Shown: positions 32,891 to 42,028 of the stretch, piece after piece | Position numbering within the stretch: the first letter of the stretch is position 1 | How the letters are laid out: each line of letters opens with the position of its first letter | Source: Planctomycetota bacterium | GTDB lineage: Bacteria; Planctomycetota; Phycisphaerae; Sedimentisphaerales; Anaerobacaceae | Assembly: GCA_022566315.1 (NCBI GenBank) | Contig: JADFJC010000008.1 | Span: forward strand, 1 to 61,619 | DNA: 61,619 nucleotides | Direction of reading: 5' to 3' | The notes under the pieces: model-generated | Databases searched by the model: none | What the model was told of the DNA's origin: nothing | The model's input: the letters and a program-made list of their open reading frames with translations, nothing else | Made by a program: the position numbers and the translations under genes

Positions 32891-33784
32891 CTAACCACTT
32901 TTTGGTTTTGCGTAGTAGTCCGGGTCCTGTGCTAATTTTTCTCTTGTCTCTAAAGTCATCATCTCAAAAGCCGGGTGAGTGCTCTCCCACGCCCGCTCGC
33001 GAAATGAGCTTTGTCGCATCTTTTCTATCTCCGGGGCAACTTCATCAAAATAACTGCCGTAAATATGCAGCGAATCGCTTATATCAACATACCTGCCCAC
33101 CTTCACCGGCACACCTGTTTTTTCGGCTATTGCTTCTGCGATTATTCTTTGAAGGTCGGTGAGTGCATAGACATTCATAAACCATGCCTTGTAGAGGTCT
33201 CTGCTGCGCCAGTGTGTATTCATATTGAGCGAAAGCCGGCCCGCCTGGTTTGCTACTAACCGGCACCATATCCTCTGAAGGCAGGGCGGGTCATCTGTTA
33301 CCGGGTCTGCCGTCGGCATCCAGGTTATCGCCTGGGCCCTGCGGCTGTGCCCGGCCTGCGAGAGGTAATCGATAATATACTGAATCTGGTCCACCTTCCT
33401 GAACGGCTTAGGCGAATCGGCGTTTCGTATATCTTCCACCGGACAATACGAGAACAAACGTTCGTGATACGTATAGGTCCACTTACCCGCAGCAGGGTCA
33501 ACCCAATGGTCGTGGATGCCGTTGACTACTTCCTGCCGATATGATTCAAGCTCCTCAGGCCCACCAGGGAAGTTCTTGTGAATCCTCGGCTCACAGAATG
33601 GGTCGGTAATGGTAACCATAACGGTTGCGTCTTTGCTCGGCGGGTCTTCGGTCTTATCGTACTGGGTTTTGACCTCAAAGCCCTTGTCCCAAACTGCCAA
33701 GACAGCTTTCTCCCAAGCTTCCGGCAGACAATCAGCGGTTATCGAAATCACAGGCATATTGGCAACCGATGTGGTGCTGCTCAT
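32891..33784 (-). CDS. Thymidylate-synthase-like (ThyA-fold) protein
   Basis: A 297-residue protein whose C-terminal half matches ThyA motifs: DDPPCLQRIWCRLV (catalytic-Cys type PPC), LSLNMNTHWRSRDLYKAWFM (phosphate-binding RS and fold core) and ISDSLHIYGSY (nucleotide-binding HIY). The N-terminal half is divergent from bacterial ThyA and closer to the variant ThyA-like group that also includes hydroxymethylases. The likely reaction is methylation or hydroxymethylation of dUMP or dCMP. GGAGG precedes ATG 33784. Confidence 0.75.
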   Translation of the reverse strand: MSSTTSVANMPVISITADCLPEAWEKAVLAVWDKGFEVKTQYDKTEDPPSKDATVMVTITDPFCEPRIHKNFPGGPEELESYRQEVVNGIHDHWVDPAAGKWTYTYHERLFSYCPVEDIRNADSPKPFRKVDQIQYIIDYLSQAGHSRRAQAITWMPTADPVTDDPPCLQRIWCRLVANQAGRLSLNMNTHWRSRDLYKAWFMNVYALTDLQRIIAEAIAEKTGVPVKVGRYVDISDSLHIYGSYFDEVAPEIEKMRQSSFRERAWESTHPAFEMMTLETREKLAQDPDYYAKPKSG

Positions 33785-33820
33785 CTATGTATTCCTCCAC
33801 AAATCTTTTTTAATTTATCC

Positions 33821-34327
33821 TTATTTTAAATTCCCAAGGTCAATTTCTTCTTTGGTTATATTGTACATTTTGTGGTAGCGCTCCGGCAAATCGGCAAGTG
33901 CTCTTTTGGCGTAGAAGGCGTATTCGCTCTCCGGCCACCTTTGGATAATGTCGCGGCAGGTTTTGACCATCTGCCCATAACCCATAATCGGCAGCCTTCC
34001 CATTTTCCGCTGGTTCTTAACCCACTCCCACAGTTGTTGCGCCTGAATCTCCTCTATCTCGTTGAGCTTCTTAAATTCGGGCTTCGGCGGCGCAACCGGC
34101 GTGGTCTGCTGCACCGATGGGGTTGTGGCCGGCGGCTCTTTATACTGCGGCTCGGCACTTAATTTCTTCTCGTCCTCTTCCCACTGGTCATATACAGTCT
34201 TTTCCCTCGGTTCCGGTTCTCGTTCACGAGCTTGCTCAGGTTCAGAGGACGTAAAAACAGCTATCCCGACGATCACACCCACAACAAGAACGGCACCCCC
34301 TGCTATTTTCAGCCAGAAGGTATTCAT
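33821..34327 (-). CDS. Single-pass membrane protein of unknown function
   Basis: 168 residues with an N-terminal membrane helix (IAGGAVLVVGVIVGIAVF), a Pro/Glu-rich charged spacer (EPEQAREREPEPREK) and a C-terminal helical, possibly TPR-like part (MVKTCRDIIQRWPESEYAFY, AKRALADLPERYHKMYN). The start is ATG 34327, preceded by AAAGGGG; the frame itself opens at a TTG. First gene in the minus run before the ThyA-like and parvulin genes. Confidence 0.65.
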   Translation of the reverse strand: MNTFWLKIAGGAVLVVGVIVGIAVFTSSEPEQAREREPEPREKTVYDQWEEDEKKLSAEPQYKEPPATTPSVQQTTPVAPPKPEFKKLNEIEEIQAQQLWEWVKNQRKMGRLPIMGYGQMVKTCRDIIQRWPESEYAFYAKRALADLPERYHKMYNITKEEIDLGNLK

Positions 34328-34347
34328 AATTGTCCCACCCCTTTCCA

Positions 34348-34425
34348 ATATTGACTATTGACTATTGATTATTGACTATTGATTATTGGTTATTTGTTAC
34401 TTATAATCAATTTTAGTCTATAGTC
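34348..34425. repeat. Family B repeat between divergent genes
   Basis: AATATTGACTATTGACTATT and GATTATTGACTATTGATTAT words. The same family lies at 28598, 53476, 53680 and 57485. Confidence 0.75.
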
Positions 34426-34487
34426 TTATTTTTTCAATAGAAAATAATCAAATATCCGCTTGTGGCGGAGTAAATGGTTAATCACAA

Positions 34488-35129
34488 ATGTTCACAGGGC
34501 TTATAGAGGCAGTTTGCACAGTAAAGTCGGTTCGCCAAAGCGAAAACACAATGCTGCTGAGCATAGATTTAGGCGAACTGGCCGACGACGGCAGAATCGG
34601 TGATAGTATAGCCATAAACGGGGTCTGTCTGACTATTGCCAAGCTCGAAGGCGGCATTGCGAGCTTCGAGCTCAGCGGCGAAACATTGGCAAAATCAACT
34701 TTAGGCAAATTAAAGCCCTCATCGCAGGTCAACATCGAACGTGCTATCAAAGCCAGCGACCGGTTCGGCGGACATTTCGTCCAGGGCCATATCGACGGTA
34801 AAGCAGCTATAAAAGCAATCGACAAACGCGGCCAATTTGCCGATATGAAGTTTGCCGCCCAGGCCGAATTGCTCGACCAGATGGTCGTCAAAGGTTCGGT
34901 CGCTGTTGATGGAATTTCTTTGACGATAGCGAGTATGGATCAAAACAGCTTCAACGTAGCCCTGATACCTGAGACGCTGAACAAAACTACCCTAAGTAGA
35001 GTAAAAATTGGTGATGAGGTTAATATCGAAACTGATATAATTGTAAAGACGATAAAAACCCAGCTTGAGAAGATTTTACCACAGAAGCAGCCGCTAACAG
35101 CCGAAAAACTAAAAGAATTAGGCTTTTAA
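34488..35129 (+). CDS. ribE: Riboflavin synthase, alpha subunit
   Basis: Dismutates two 6,7-dimethyl-8-ribityllumazine molecules to riboflavin. MFTGLIEAV is the classic start, with the internal duplication expected of the family: GDSIAINGVCLTIAKLE in the first barrel and KGSVAVDGISLTIASMD in the second, each with its HF/GHxxG-type loop (GGHFVQGHIDG). The 213-residue length is normal. First of a plus-strand run ribE-pdxA-rsmA. Confidence 0.96.
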   Translation: MFTGLIEAVCTVKSVRQSENTMLLSIDLGELADDGRIGDSIAINGVCLTIAKLEGGIASFELSGETLAKSTLGKLKPSSQVNIERAIKASDRFGGHFVQGHIDGKAAIKAIDKRGQFADMKFAAQAELLDQMVVKGSVAVDGISLTIASMDQNSFNVALIPETLNKTTLSRVKIGDEVNIETDIIVKTIKTQLEKILPQKQPLTAEKLKELGF

Positions 35130-35165
35130 GCAGCACAAGCTCTGCATTGTACACTGAACGTTATT

Positions 35166-36224
35166 ATGAAAACTAACGGCAACAATTCGATAGCTGAACA
35201 GATGGTCATCGGCATAACGATGGGCGATGCCGCCGGTATCGGGCCGGAGATTATCGTTAAAGCCTTAGCTGATGCGAATATTCGTCGGGCTGCGAAATTC
35301 ATTGTCTTCGGTATGAACGAACAACTTTGTTACGCCGCCGACGCCGCTGAGATTGAGCCGTTCTGGGGCCGACATCAGCACGAAAAAATTAGTCGCGAGT
35401 ACCCGTATAAAGTTGTTGTCGCTGATTACGATGAGTATTCTGTTGAGTCCTGGGTTAAAGGACCCAGCAATGCAGCCGGTGAGGCATCCATAAGGTTTTG
35501 CCTTGATGCTATCGACGCCGCGCGAGAAGGTATTATAGATGCCGTAGTAACCGCGCCCATCAGCAAGACAAGCTGGAAGCTGGCCGGCGCCGAATGGCCC
35601 GGCCACACAGAAATGTTAGCCGCTCGCTGCAAATCCAAACGAAAGGTGATGATGTTTATCGCCGGTCCGTTAAAACTGGCGCTGGCAACAATTCACGAAG
35701 CACTGTTTGAAGTCAGGAACAAGTTCACTATCGGCTGTGTCTTCGAGCCGATAGATTTATTGAATGATGCTTTGAAAGAATACTTCGGCATTGACGAGCC
35801 CAAGATCGGCGTTGCCGCGCTGAATCCTCACGCCAGCGAGGGCGGCCAATTCGGCGATGAAGAGCAGCGCATAATATCGCCTGCTATTTCATTAGCACAA
35901 CACCAGAGCATAAACTGTCTCGGTCCGTTTCCGGCCGACACCCTCTTTTTGCGGGCCGTCCACGGTGAATTCGACGGCGTCGTCGCAATGTATCACGACC
36001 AGGGCATGATTCCTGTAAAGCTGCTCGATTTCGAGCATGCGGTCAATGTAACCATCGGAATACCGATTATAAGAACATCACCTGCTCACGGAACAGCTTT
36101 CGACATCGCAGGTAAAAACATTGCCAACCCAGCCGGTTTGAAATCGGCCATAAGCACAGCAATACAAATGGCCAAAACAAAGAAGGCCCATGAACTTGCT
36201 CACGCCAACACAACGAGCACCTAA
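35166..36224 (+). CDS. pdxA: 4-hydroxythreonine-4-phosphate dehydrogenase PdxA
   Basis: NAD-dependent step of the DXP-dependent pyridoxal phosphate pathway. GITMGDAAGIGPEIIVKAL is the N-terminal signature; AVVTAPISK, WPGHTEMLA (metal His), ALNPHASEGGQFGDEE and AMYHDQGMIPVKLLDF carry metal and substrate ligands; TSPAHGTAFDIAGK closes it. The 352-residue length is normal. rsmA starts 6 bases after its stop, the pdxA-ksgA order also known from Escherichia coli. Confidence 0.96.
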   Translation: MKTNGNNSIAEQMVIGITMGDAAGIGPEIIVKALADANIRRAAKFIVFGMNEQLCYAADAAEIEPFWGRHQHEKISREYPYKVVVADYDEYSVESWVKGPSNAAGEASIRFCLDAIDAAREGIIDAVVTAPISKTSWKLAGAEWPGHTEMLAARCKSKRKVMMFIAGPLKLALATIHEALFEVRNKFTIGCVFEPIDLLNDALKEYFGIDEPKIGVAALNPHASEGGQFGDEEQRIISPAISLAQHQSINCLGPFPADTLFLRAVHGEFDGVVAMYHDQGMIPVKLLDFEHAVNVTIGIPIIRTSPAHGTAFDIAGKNIANPAGLKSAISTAIQMAKTKKAHELAHANTTST

Positions 36225-36229
36225 AGCCA

Positions 36230-37120
36230 ATGCAGACAAAAAGGCAAATCCAGCAGTTGCTTGTCTTGGCAGGCGTCCGTCCGAACAAACGGCTTGGCCA
36301 GCACTTTCTCATCGACCTGAATCTGATGCGACTGCTGGTCGATTCGGCGAATATCAACAATAACGATATTGTGCTGGAGGTCGGTTGCGGTACAGGCTCT
36401 TTAACTGAGGCCCTAATCGAAAAAGCCGGTATGGTCATTGCCGTTGAGCTTGACCGGACCCTGGCCGAAATTGCAAAAAGCCGGCTCGCAAACGCAGAAA
36501 ACATCGAGTTTATCAACACTGATATTCTTGAGAACAAAAACACCCTCAGCCATACTGTTACAAACGCCCTGGAGTCGGCTCGTAAGAAATATCATGGCCG
36601 AATCCTGTTAGTGGCAAATATGCCTTACAACGTCGCCTCGCCGACAATGATGAATCTGGTTACAGGTCCGACAGTAGCAGACGCTATGTACGTTACCGTC
36701 CAAAAGGAAGTTGCCGACCGAATGACAGCCGTCCCGGCTTGCAGTGATTACGGCACGCTGAGTATCTTCCTGAGTGCCACCGGCGATGTAAAAACAATAA
36801 GGGTTTTGAAGCCGACGGTCTTTTGGCCTCAACCGCAGGTTGATTCGGCAATGGTCAGCTTTGTCCACGACCAGGCAAAGTTAAAGCGTATTGAGAATAT
36901 GGAGTTCTTCAGTGAGACCGTACATCTTTTTATGGGTCATCGCCGTAAGACTCTTATGGCCTGCAGCAAATTGGCCCGCGGCAAACTCGCAAAAATTGAC
37001 AACTGGCCCGGAATCTTCGAGCTATGTTCTATCAAACCAACACAACGTCCCGAACAACTCGCCGCCGAGGACTACATCGCCATCGCAAATTTGTGCCGCG
37101 GCACCCTTGCAGATACCTGA
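36230..37120 (+). CDS. rsmA: 16S rRNA dimethyladenosine transferase RsmA (KsgA)
   Basis: Dimethylates A1518 and A1519 of 16S rRNA. KRLGQHFLIDLNLM is the family start, VLEVGCGTGSLTEAL is SAM motif I, and NMPYNVASPTMMN is the catalytic NxPY (usual NLPY/NIPY). VFWPQPQVDSAMV and GHRRKTLMACSK are typical C-terminal marks. The 296-residue length is normal. Confidence 0.95.
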   Translation: MQTKRQIQQLLVLAGVRPNKRLGQHFLIDLNLMRLLVDSANINNNDIVLEVGCGTGSLTEALIEKAGMVIAVELDRTLAEIAKSRLANAENIEFINTDILENKNTLSHTVTNALESARKKYHGRILLVANMPYNVASPTMMNLVTGPTVADAMYVTVQKEVADRMTAVPACSDYGTLSIFLSATGDVKTIRVLKPTVFWPQPQVDSAMVSFVHDQAKLKRIENMEFFSETVHLFMGHRRKTLMACSKLARGKLAKIDNWPGIFELCSIKPTQRPEQLAAEDYIAIANLCRGTLADT

Positions 37121-37169
37121 TTCGAAAATGGATTACTTCATATTTTATATATTCAATCAAACTTTATTC

Positions 37170-37198
37170 TTGTAGGAAATTCAGATTTGAGGTATAAT
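37170..37198 (+). promoter_or_regulatory. Promoter of the pseudopilin cluster
   Basis: TTGTAG (37170-37175), a 17-base spacer and a perfect TATAAT (37193-37198), about 130 bases before the first pseudopilin start. Confidence 0.55.
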
Positions 37199-37325
37199 AA
37201 AATATCCGGTAATATCGGGCTAAAATAGTACAAAAAGGCTGAATTAATGGAACAAAAGGCTGTTCTTGCGCATATTGTAGGACAGTAATAGAATGTTTAT
37301 ATAGAGATAGTTGAGGAGTGTTATT

Positions 37326-38135
37326 ATGAGCAAAGGAAAAGGTTTTACCCTAATCGAACTGTTGGTAGTAATTGCTATCATAGCATTATTGATGTCAATA
37401 TTGATGCCGGCACTCCGGCGCGTCAAAGAACAAGCCAAAATGTTAAAGTGCATGGGAACTCTCAAGCAATGGAACATCATTGCGGCGGTGTACACCGGCG
37501 ATAATGACGGCAAATTCTGGGATTCCGCTCCGGGGACCCCTGGCTACTGGTGGGTAAGGTACTTAGATGAACGGCATAAGAGCTGGAAGACGAACCAGCT
37601 TTGGTTCTGTCCTTCGGCTACAAAACCTATTATTGACGAAAATGGCATTCAGGCACCCACATTCAATATCTTTAATGCCTGGGGTATCTTTACAGGTTCC
37701 GACCTTAGTCCGGACGGTGTAGCGGGCAGCTACAGTATCAACGGCTACTGTCTTATACCGCGAAGCGCCACTACGTATGAGGGCGGTGTATCCGTTGAGA
37801 ACGGCTGGAAGACCAGCGGTGCACGCGGTGCAAACAATGTACCCTGGTTTGTTGAGGCCCTGCGTTTTGACCTTTGGCCATTACCAACTCATGCACCTGC
37901 CGACAACGAGTTTGCGGCCTGGTCGGGCAACAACATGGGCCGTTGTGCCATCAACCGCCATCAGGGATTTCTCAACGCTGCCTTTATGGATTGGTCAGTA
38001 AGAAAGGTCGGTCTCAAAGAGTTGTGGACGCTGAAGTGGCATAAACAATTCGACACAGCGGGTCCTTATACCCAGGCCGGCGGTATCCAGGCCGACGACT
38101 GGCCGCAATGGATGAGACGTTTTAAAGACTACTGA
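37326..38135 (+). CDS. Pseudopilin with prepilin cleavage site, paralog 1 (H-X9-DG type)
   Basis: Type II secretion/type IV pilus-like pseudopilin. [20 protein letters not shown] is the prepilin peptidase site (cut after Gly) plus membrane helix; the C-terminal domain ends with VRKVGLKELWTLKWHKQF. 269 residues. ATG 37326 is set by GAGGAG at 37313-37318. First of five tandem paralogs; it shares its C-terminal motif with paralog 3. In planctomycetes such proteins are numerous and their exact job is unknown. Confidence 0.88.
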   Translation: MSKGKGFTLIELLVVIAIIALLMSILMPALRRVKEQAKMLKCMGTLKQWNIIAAVYTGDNDGKFWDSAPGTPGYWWVRYLDERHKSWKTNQLWFCPSATKPIIDENGIQAPTFNIFNAWGIFTGSDLSPDGVAGSYSINGYCLIPRSATTYEGGVSVENGWKTSGARGANNVPWFVEALRFDLWPLPTHAPADNEFAAWSGNNMGRCAINRHQGFLNAAFMDWSVRKVGLKELWTLKWHKQFDTAGPYTQAGGIQADDWPQWMRRFKDY

Positions 38136-38240
38136 AAATGACTATCGTGCAGAAGAGGCCGATCCTGTGGGCTGGGCTTTCTCGCTGACTGATGTTTAAA
38201 AAAACCTGTTTTTGGGGTATGGTGCAAGAAGGGTGTTGTT

Positions 38241-39020
38241 ATGCGCAGGAAAACAGGATTCACACTAATAGAACTTTTAGTGGTAATCGCTATTATTGCG
38301 GTATTGATGGCCATCTTGATGCCGGCACTAAACAGGGTCAGAGAACAAGGCAAGCGTTCGACTTGCCTGAGCAATCTCAAGCAGTTGACCCTTGTGTGGA
38401 TTATGTATGCCGATGATAACGATGACAAGCTCGTCAACGGTGATACGGGGGAGTACAGCATACATCAGAATGAGACCCCCTGGGTACTCGCTGATTGGCG
38501 CTCCGGTATGAGTGTAGAACAGAAAAGAGATGCTATCCTGAATGGGGCATTGTGGCCTTACATCAAGACCTTGAAACTCTACAAATGCCCGACCGTCAAA
38601 AAGATCGTTCGCTCAGGTGTGCAGGAAGAAATCCTGCGGACGTACTCTGTGTCTGATTCTATGAACTGTAAGAACTGGGCCAGCATGGGTGCGGAGATGA
38701 TTAAAAAAAGAATGGACATTCCCAACCCGGCCTACAGGATTGTCTTTCTTGATGATGGCGGTACAATAACTTCTGCTTTGGGTGGTTGGACGGTTTATGT
38801 TAAGGAGGAGAGGTGGTGGGACCCGCCGCCGGTTCGGCACGGTGACGGAACGACCTTTTCTTTTGCGGACGGGCACAGTGAATATCACAAATGGAAAGAC
38901 CCGCGTACAATAGAGTTTGGCAAGCGGGTGCCGCCGACGGCATTTTCTTCGAACCAGCCGGGCAATGAGGACCTTCACTGGGCCGCGGTGGCTATGTGGG
39001 GTAAGGCGGCGAAACATTAG
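38241..39020 (+). CDS. Pseudopilin, paralog 2
   Basis: 259 residues. [20 protein letters not shown] is the cleavage site and helix. The C-terminal part has the H-x-D-G signature [20 protein letters not shown] followed by [15 protein letters not shown], shared with paralog 4. Its TAG stop codon (39018-39020) lies at the edge of a decayed MITE-like sequence. Confidence 0.87.
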   Translation: MRRKTGFTLIELLVVIAIIAVLMAILMPALNRVREQGKRSTCLSNLKQLTLVWIMYADDNDDKLVNGDTGEYSIHQNETPWVLADWRSGMSVEQKRDAILNGALWPYIKTLKLYKCPTVKKIVRSGVQEEILRTYSVSDSMNCKNWASMGAEMIKKRMDIPNPAYRIVFLDDGGTITSALGGWTVYVKEERWWDPPPVRHGDGTTFSFADGHSEYHKWKDPRTIEFGKRVPPTAFSSNQPGNEDLHWAAVAMWGKAAKH

Positions 39021-39082
39021 GATTTACACACAGCAGTTACGGCCACAGGCGTGTTTCTTGTGCTAATTTCTTTACCAGTCCT
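39017..39082 (+). mobile_element. Possible decayed MITE-like element, copy 3
   Basis: The right end TAATTTCTTTACCAGTCCTA (39063-39082) equals the end of the elements at 22278-22484 and 60052-60167. The left part begins TTAGGATTTACAC, only loosely like TTAGGACTTGTAA. The interior is missing, so this may be a solo end. Confidence 0.4.
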
Positions 39083-39119
39083 AATTGATTCTTTGGAGGA
39101 CAAGGACGAAAATTCAGTT

Positions 39120-39938
39120 ATGCACAAAAAAAAAGGATTCACACTAATAGAACTTCTGGTGGTAATTGCTATCATTGCGCTATTGATGGCGATATTGATG
39201 CCGGCACTGCAGCGGGTAAAGAAACAGGCAAGGGGTGTTGTGTGTCAGGCCAACATCAAACAATGGGGCATTATCTTTGCGATGTACACGGACGACAACA
39301 ACGGCTATTTCCCGGAGCGCAGAAGCGGCAGTAACGCTTACGGACGCTGGATGGACTCAATGCGGAATTACTACATCACCACCGAAGATATACGCTACTG
39401 CCCATCGGCTACAAAACTGGCAAATCCAACCGGTGAAGTCGGCGCAAATATCTGGGGCGGACCCTTTGTAGCCTGGGGAAAACTCTATGCTACATCCGGG
39501 CGAACACCAGGTTATTATGGCAGCTATGGCATGAACGGCTACCTTTATGTACCCGTCGGTTCAGTTTATGGAAAACCGCCCGAAAGATTCTGGAGAACTC
39601 CTAATGTCAGCGGCGTCGCTAATATACCGCTGTTCCTGGATTGCTGGGCCTGGTGCGGCTGGATAGATGATACTGATATGCCTCCCGAATATGATGGCCA
39701 CAGAAGGAGCGGCGATACGGATTCAATAAACCGTTTCTGCCTCAACCGTCACGAGGGATTCATAAACGGGGTTTTTCTGGATTATTCTGTCAGAAAAGTA
39801 GGACTCAAAGAGTTGTGGACATTTAAATGGAGTCGTGTGTTCAACACGGTTAATCCCTGGACTACGGCCGGGGGTGTTACGCCAGACGACTGGAAAAATT
39901 ACGGCACAGGCTGGCTGGCAAAATTTAAAGACTATTGA
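39120..39938 (+). CDS. Pseudopilin, paralog 3
   Basis: 272 residues. [20 protein letters not shown] is the cleavage site and helix. The C-terminus reads SVRKVGLKELWTFKWSRVF, nearly identical to paralog 1, and GVTPDDWKNY parallels GIQADDWPQW there. I take ATG 39120; upstream in-frame codons (MFLVLIS...) come from MITE-like DNA. Confidence 0.87.
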   Translation: MHKKKGFTLIELLVVIAIIALLMAILMPALQRVKKQARGVVCQANIKQWGIIFAMYTDDNNGYFPERRSGSNAYGRWMDSMRNYYITTEDIRYCPSATKLANPTGEVGANIWGGPFVAWGKLYATSGRTPGYYGSYGMNGYLYVPVGSVYGKPPERFWRTPNVSGVANIPLFLDCWAWCGWIDDTDMPPEYDGHRRSGDTDSINRFCLNRHEGFINGVFLDYSVRKVGLKELWTFKWSRVFNTVNPWTTAGGVTPDDWKNYGTGWLAKFKDY

Positions 39939-39988
39939 AATCGGTAATTGGTTATTCGGCCATTTGCTATTTACCAATTACCCTTCTA

Positions 39989-40144
39989 CAAAACTGAGGT
40001 TAGGCATACTTTGAAAAGAAAAAATAGTTTTCTGATTGTTTTTTTTCAAACAATAAGTTATTATTTAGTAAGCAGTTGGGTGATTATTTAAGAAAATCAA
40101 AAAAACAGATTTTCTTAAATAATATATGCCTAACCTCAGTTTTG
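39989..40144. repeat. 156-bp nested palindromic element between paralogs 3 and 4
   Basis: Perfect 20-bp terminal inverted repeats CAAAACTGAGGTTAGGCATA (39989-40008) and its complement (40125-40144). Directly inside the right end lies a perfect 16-bp hairpin ATTATTTAAGAAAATC with a 9-base loop (40083-40123). There is no gene. It looks like a small non-autonomous element or a strongly folded RNA in the pseudopilin transcript. Confidence 0.7.
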
Positions 40145-40182
40145 CAGAAGCCTTATTTACCAAATATGAAAGGAATACTATT

Positions 40183-41058
40183 ATGAACAAACGAAGAGGA
40201 TTTACCTTAATAGAGTTGCTGGTCGTGATTGCCATCATCGCGGTCTTGATGGCGATATTGATGCCGGCGCTCTCGAGAGTCCGGGAGCAAGGCAAGCGGG
40301 TCGTATGTGAGCACAATCTCAAGAGCCTGACACTGGCCTGGATCATGTATGCGGACGAGAATGATGACAAAATCGTCAACGGCGCCGGCGGGTTCCATTA
40401 CACACAGAGCGGGATGACGAATAATGGGTCGGCCTCCGGCATTATAGAGAGGGCCTGGGTAGGCAGGGGTTGGGGCAATAATTGGAACAACCGCAATGTA
40501 ACCGATAGCGGGCTCACTGACGAACAGAAGAAGCAGGCCATCCGAGAAGGCGCCTTGTGGCCGGTGTGCAGCGACTACGATGTTTACAAATGTCCTACAG
40601 GAAGGCCGGGTGAGTTCGTTACGTATGCGATTGTAGATGCTATGAACGGCCTGCACCGCAGCGGTACTACCAGCAGGGGCGGACATCATCCGTTTGCCGT
40701 GGGCAAGAGGATAGGTAAAACGATGCTATGGATCAAACGAAGAACTGAGATAAGCAGTCCGGCCCCTGCCAAGCGCATGGTTTATATAGACGAAGGCGCG
40801 ATGACACCGGACAGCTTCGCCGTGAACTACCAACCAGGTGGCTGGTGGGATGACCCGCCTATACGTCATGGCGACGGCACGACCGTATCGTGGGCGGACG
40901 GCCATGTCAGCCATCTTAAGTGGAGAGCTGCAGATACCATTAAGATCGGCAAAAGAAACCAGGATTGGTATGGCGGCGGCAACAAAAATCCAAGCAGTGA
41001 AGAGGGCCTGAGGGAACTTAGGGAGTTCCAGAAATCCGTATGGGGCAAGAACGGATAG
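40183..41058 (+). CDS. Pseudopilin, paralog 4
   Basis: 291 residues. [20 protein letters not shown] is the cleavage site and helix. The C-terminal [20 protein letters not shown] then [15 protein letters not shown] matches paralog 2. AAAGGA 9 bases before ATG 40183 supports this start; the longer frame from 40126 reads through the palindromic element. Confidence 0.87.
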   Translation: MNKRRGFTLIELLVVIAIIAVLMAILMPALSRVREQGKRVVCEHNLKSLTLAWIMYADENDDKIVNGAGGFHYTQSGMTNNGSASGIIERAWVGRGWGNNWNNRNVTDSGLTDEQKKQAIREGALWPVCSDYDVYKCPTGRPGEFVTYAIVDAMNGLHRSGTTSRGGHHPFAVGKRIGKTMLWIKRRTEISSPAPAKRMVYIDEGAMTPDSFAVNYQPGGWWDDPPIRHGDGTTVSWADGHVSHLKWRAADTIKIGKRNQDWYGGGNKNPSSEEGLRELREFQKSVWGKNG

Positions 41059-41169
41059 TGACCGTAGTGATTCACAGCATTGCTTTTATCGTTGTGGCTG
41101 TTTTGCTGAACTCATAAATACAGGGTTGTGAAAAGCAAAGTAATTAGAAGGTACGAAAAGAGTACCATT

Positions 41170-41979
41170 ATGAGCAAGCGAAGGGGATTTACCTTGATAG
41201 AACTGTTGGTCGTCATCGCCATCATCGCGGTATTGATGGCGATATTGATGCCGGCACTACAGCGGGTCAAGGAACAGGCAAGAGAAATGGTCTGTCGGGG
41301 TAACCTTCGTCAATACGGCATAGCACAGGTCATATATTTGGACGACAATGAGGACCGTTATCCTTATTCTTGGACCTCGCTCGTCGCGAACGAGCGTCCT
41401 GTGAGCGGATACCAGCGTTACTGTCGATGGCACGACCCGAGATATCCGGCTGACGGCCCGTTTTGGTCCTATCTGCCGGAACAAAAGGTACATCTCTGCC
41501 CATCGTTCAAAGTCCTTGCCAAGTCCGAGGGTCAAAGGCATCCCAGCCATGTTGCTTCCAACCCTGTTGTTCCTTACTACAGTTACAGCATGAACTCCTG
41601 GTTAGGGTCGAAGCAAGGGGACCCCGGCGGCTCTTCCGCAACAGACTCCAAAGGACGCGGCGGAGTTCGTAAACGTGCCGAGATAACAAGAAGTAAATCG
41701 GAGGTATTTTTTTTCGCTGAGGAGAATATGTGGAGAAGGCCGGGCAATTCCAATGTGCTCAACGACAATGCCTTGTGTCCCGACGGTCGCGATTGGTTTG
41801 GCACCTTCCACAGTGCACCAAGTGCAGACCTCAATGCCGGCACAATCAATGTGGTTTTTGTAGATGCGCACGTCCAGAAAGTGCGGTCGGCCCTAAAAGC
41901 AGACACCGGTGACAGGTCGGAAATGGAGTTCGGGAGATTTGAGAAATACGGCTGGCCAAACAAACAGCCTTTTCAATAA
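41170..41979 (+). CDS. Pseudopilin, paralog 5
   Basis: 269 residues. [20 protein letters not shown] is the cleavage site and helix. The C-terminus [20 protein letters not shown] differs from both other subtypes, so it is a third kind. It ends the cluster, converging on fumarase alpha across a family A repeat. Confidence 0.87.
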   Translation: MSKRRGFTLIELLVVIAIIAVLMAILMPALQRVKEQAREMVCRGNLRQYGIAQVIYLDDNEDRYPYSWTSLVANERPVSGYQRYCRWHDPRYPADGPFWSYLPEQKVHLCPSFKVLAKSEGQRHPSHVASNPVVPYYSYSMNSWLGSKQGDPGGSSATDSKGRGGVRKRAEITRSKSEVFFFAEENMWRRPGNSNVLNDNALCPDGRDWFGTFHSAPSADLNAGTINVVFVDAHVQKVRSALKADTGDRSEMEFGRFEKYGWPNKQPFQ

Positions 41980-41981
41980 TG

Positions 41982-42028
41982 TGGATCGATTTTCGATACT
42001 CGATACTGGATACTCGTCGAGTATCGAG
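41982..42028. repeat. Family A repeat between convergent genes
   Basis: GATCGATTTTCGATACTCGA, TACTGGATACTCG and CGAGTATCGAG, forming a hairpin between pseudopilin 5 and fumarase alpha. A candidate two-way transcription stop. Confidence 0.75.
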
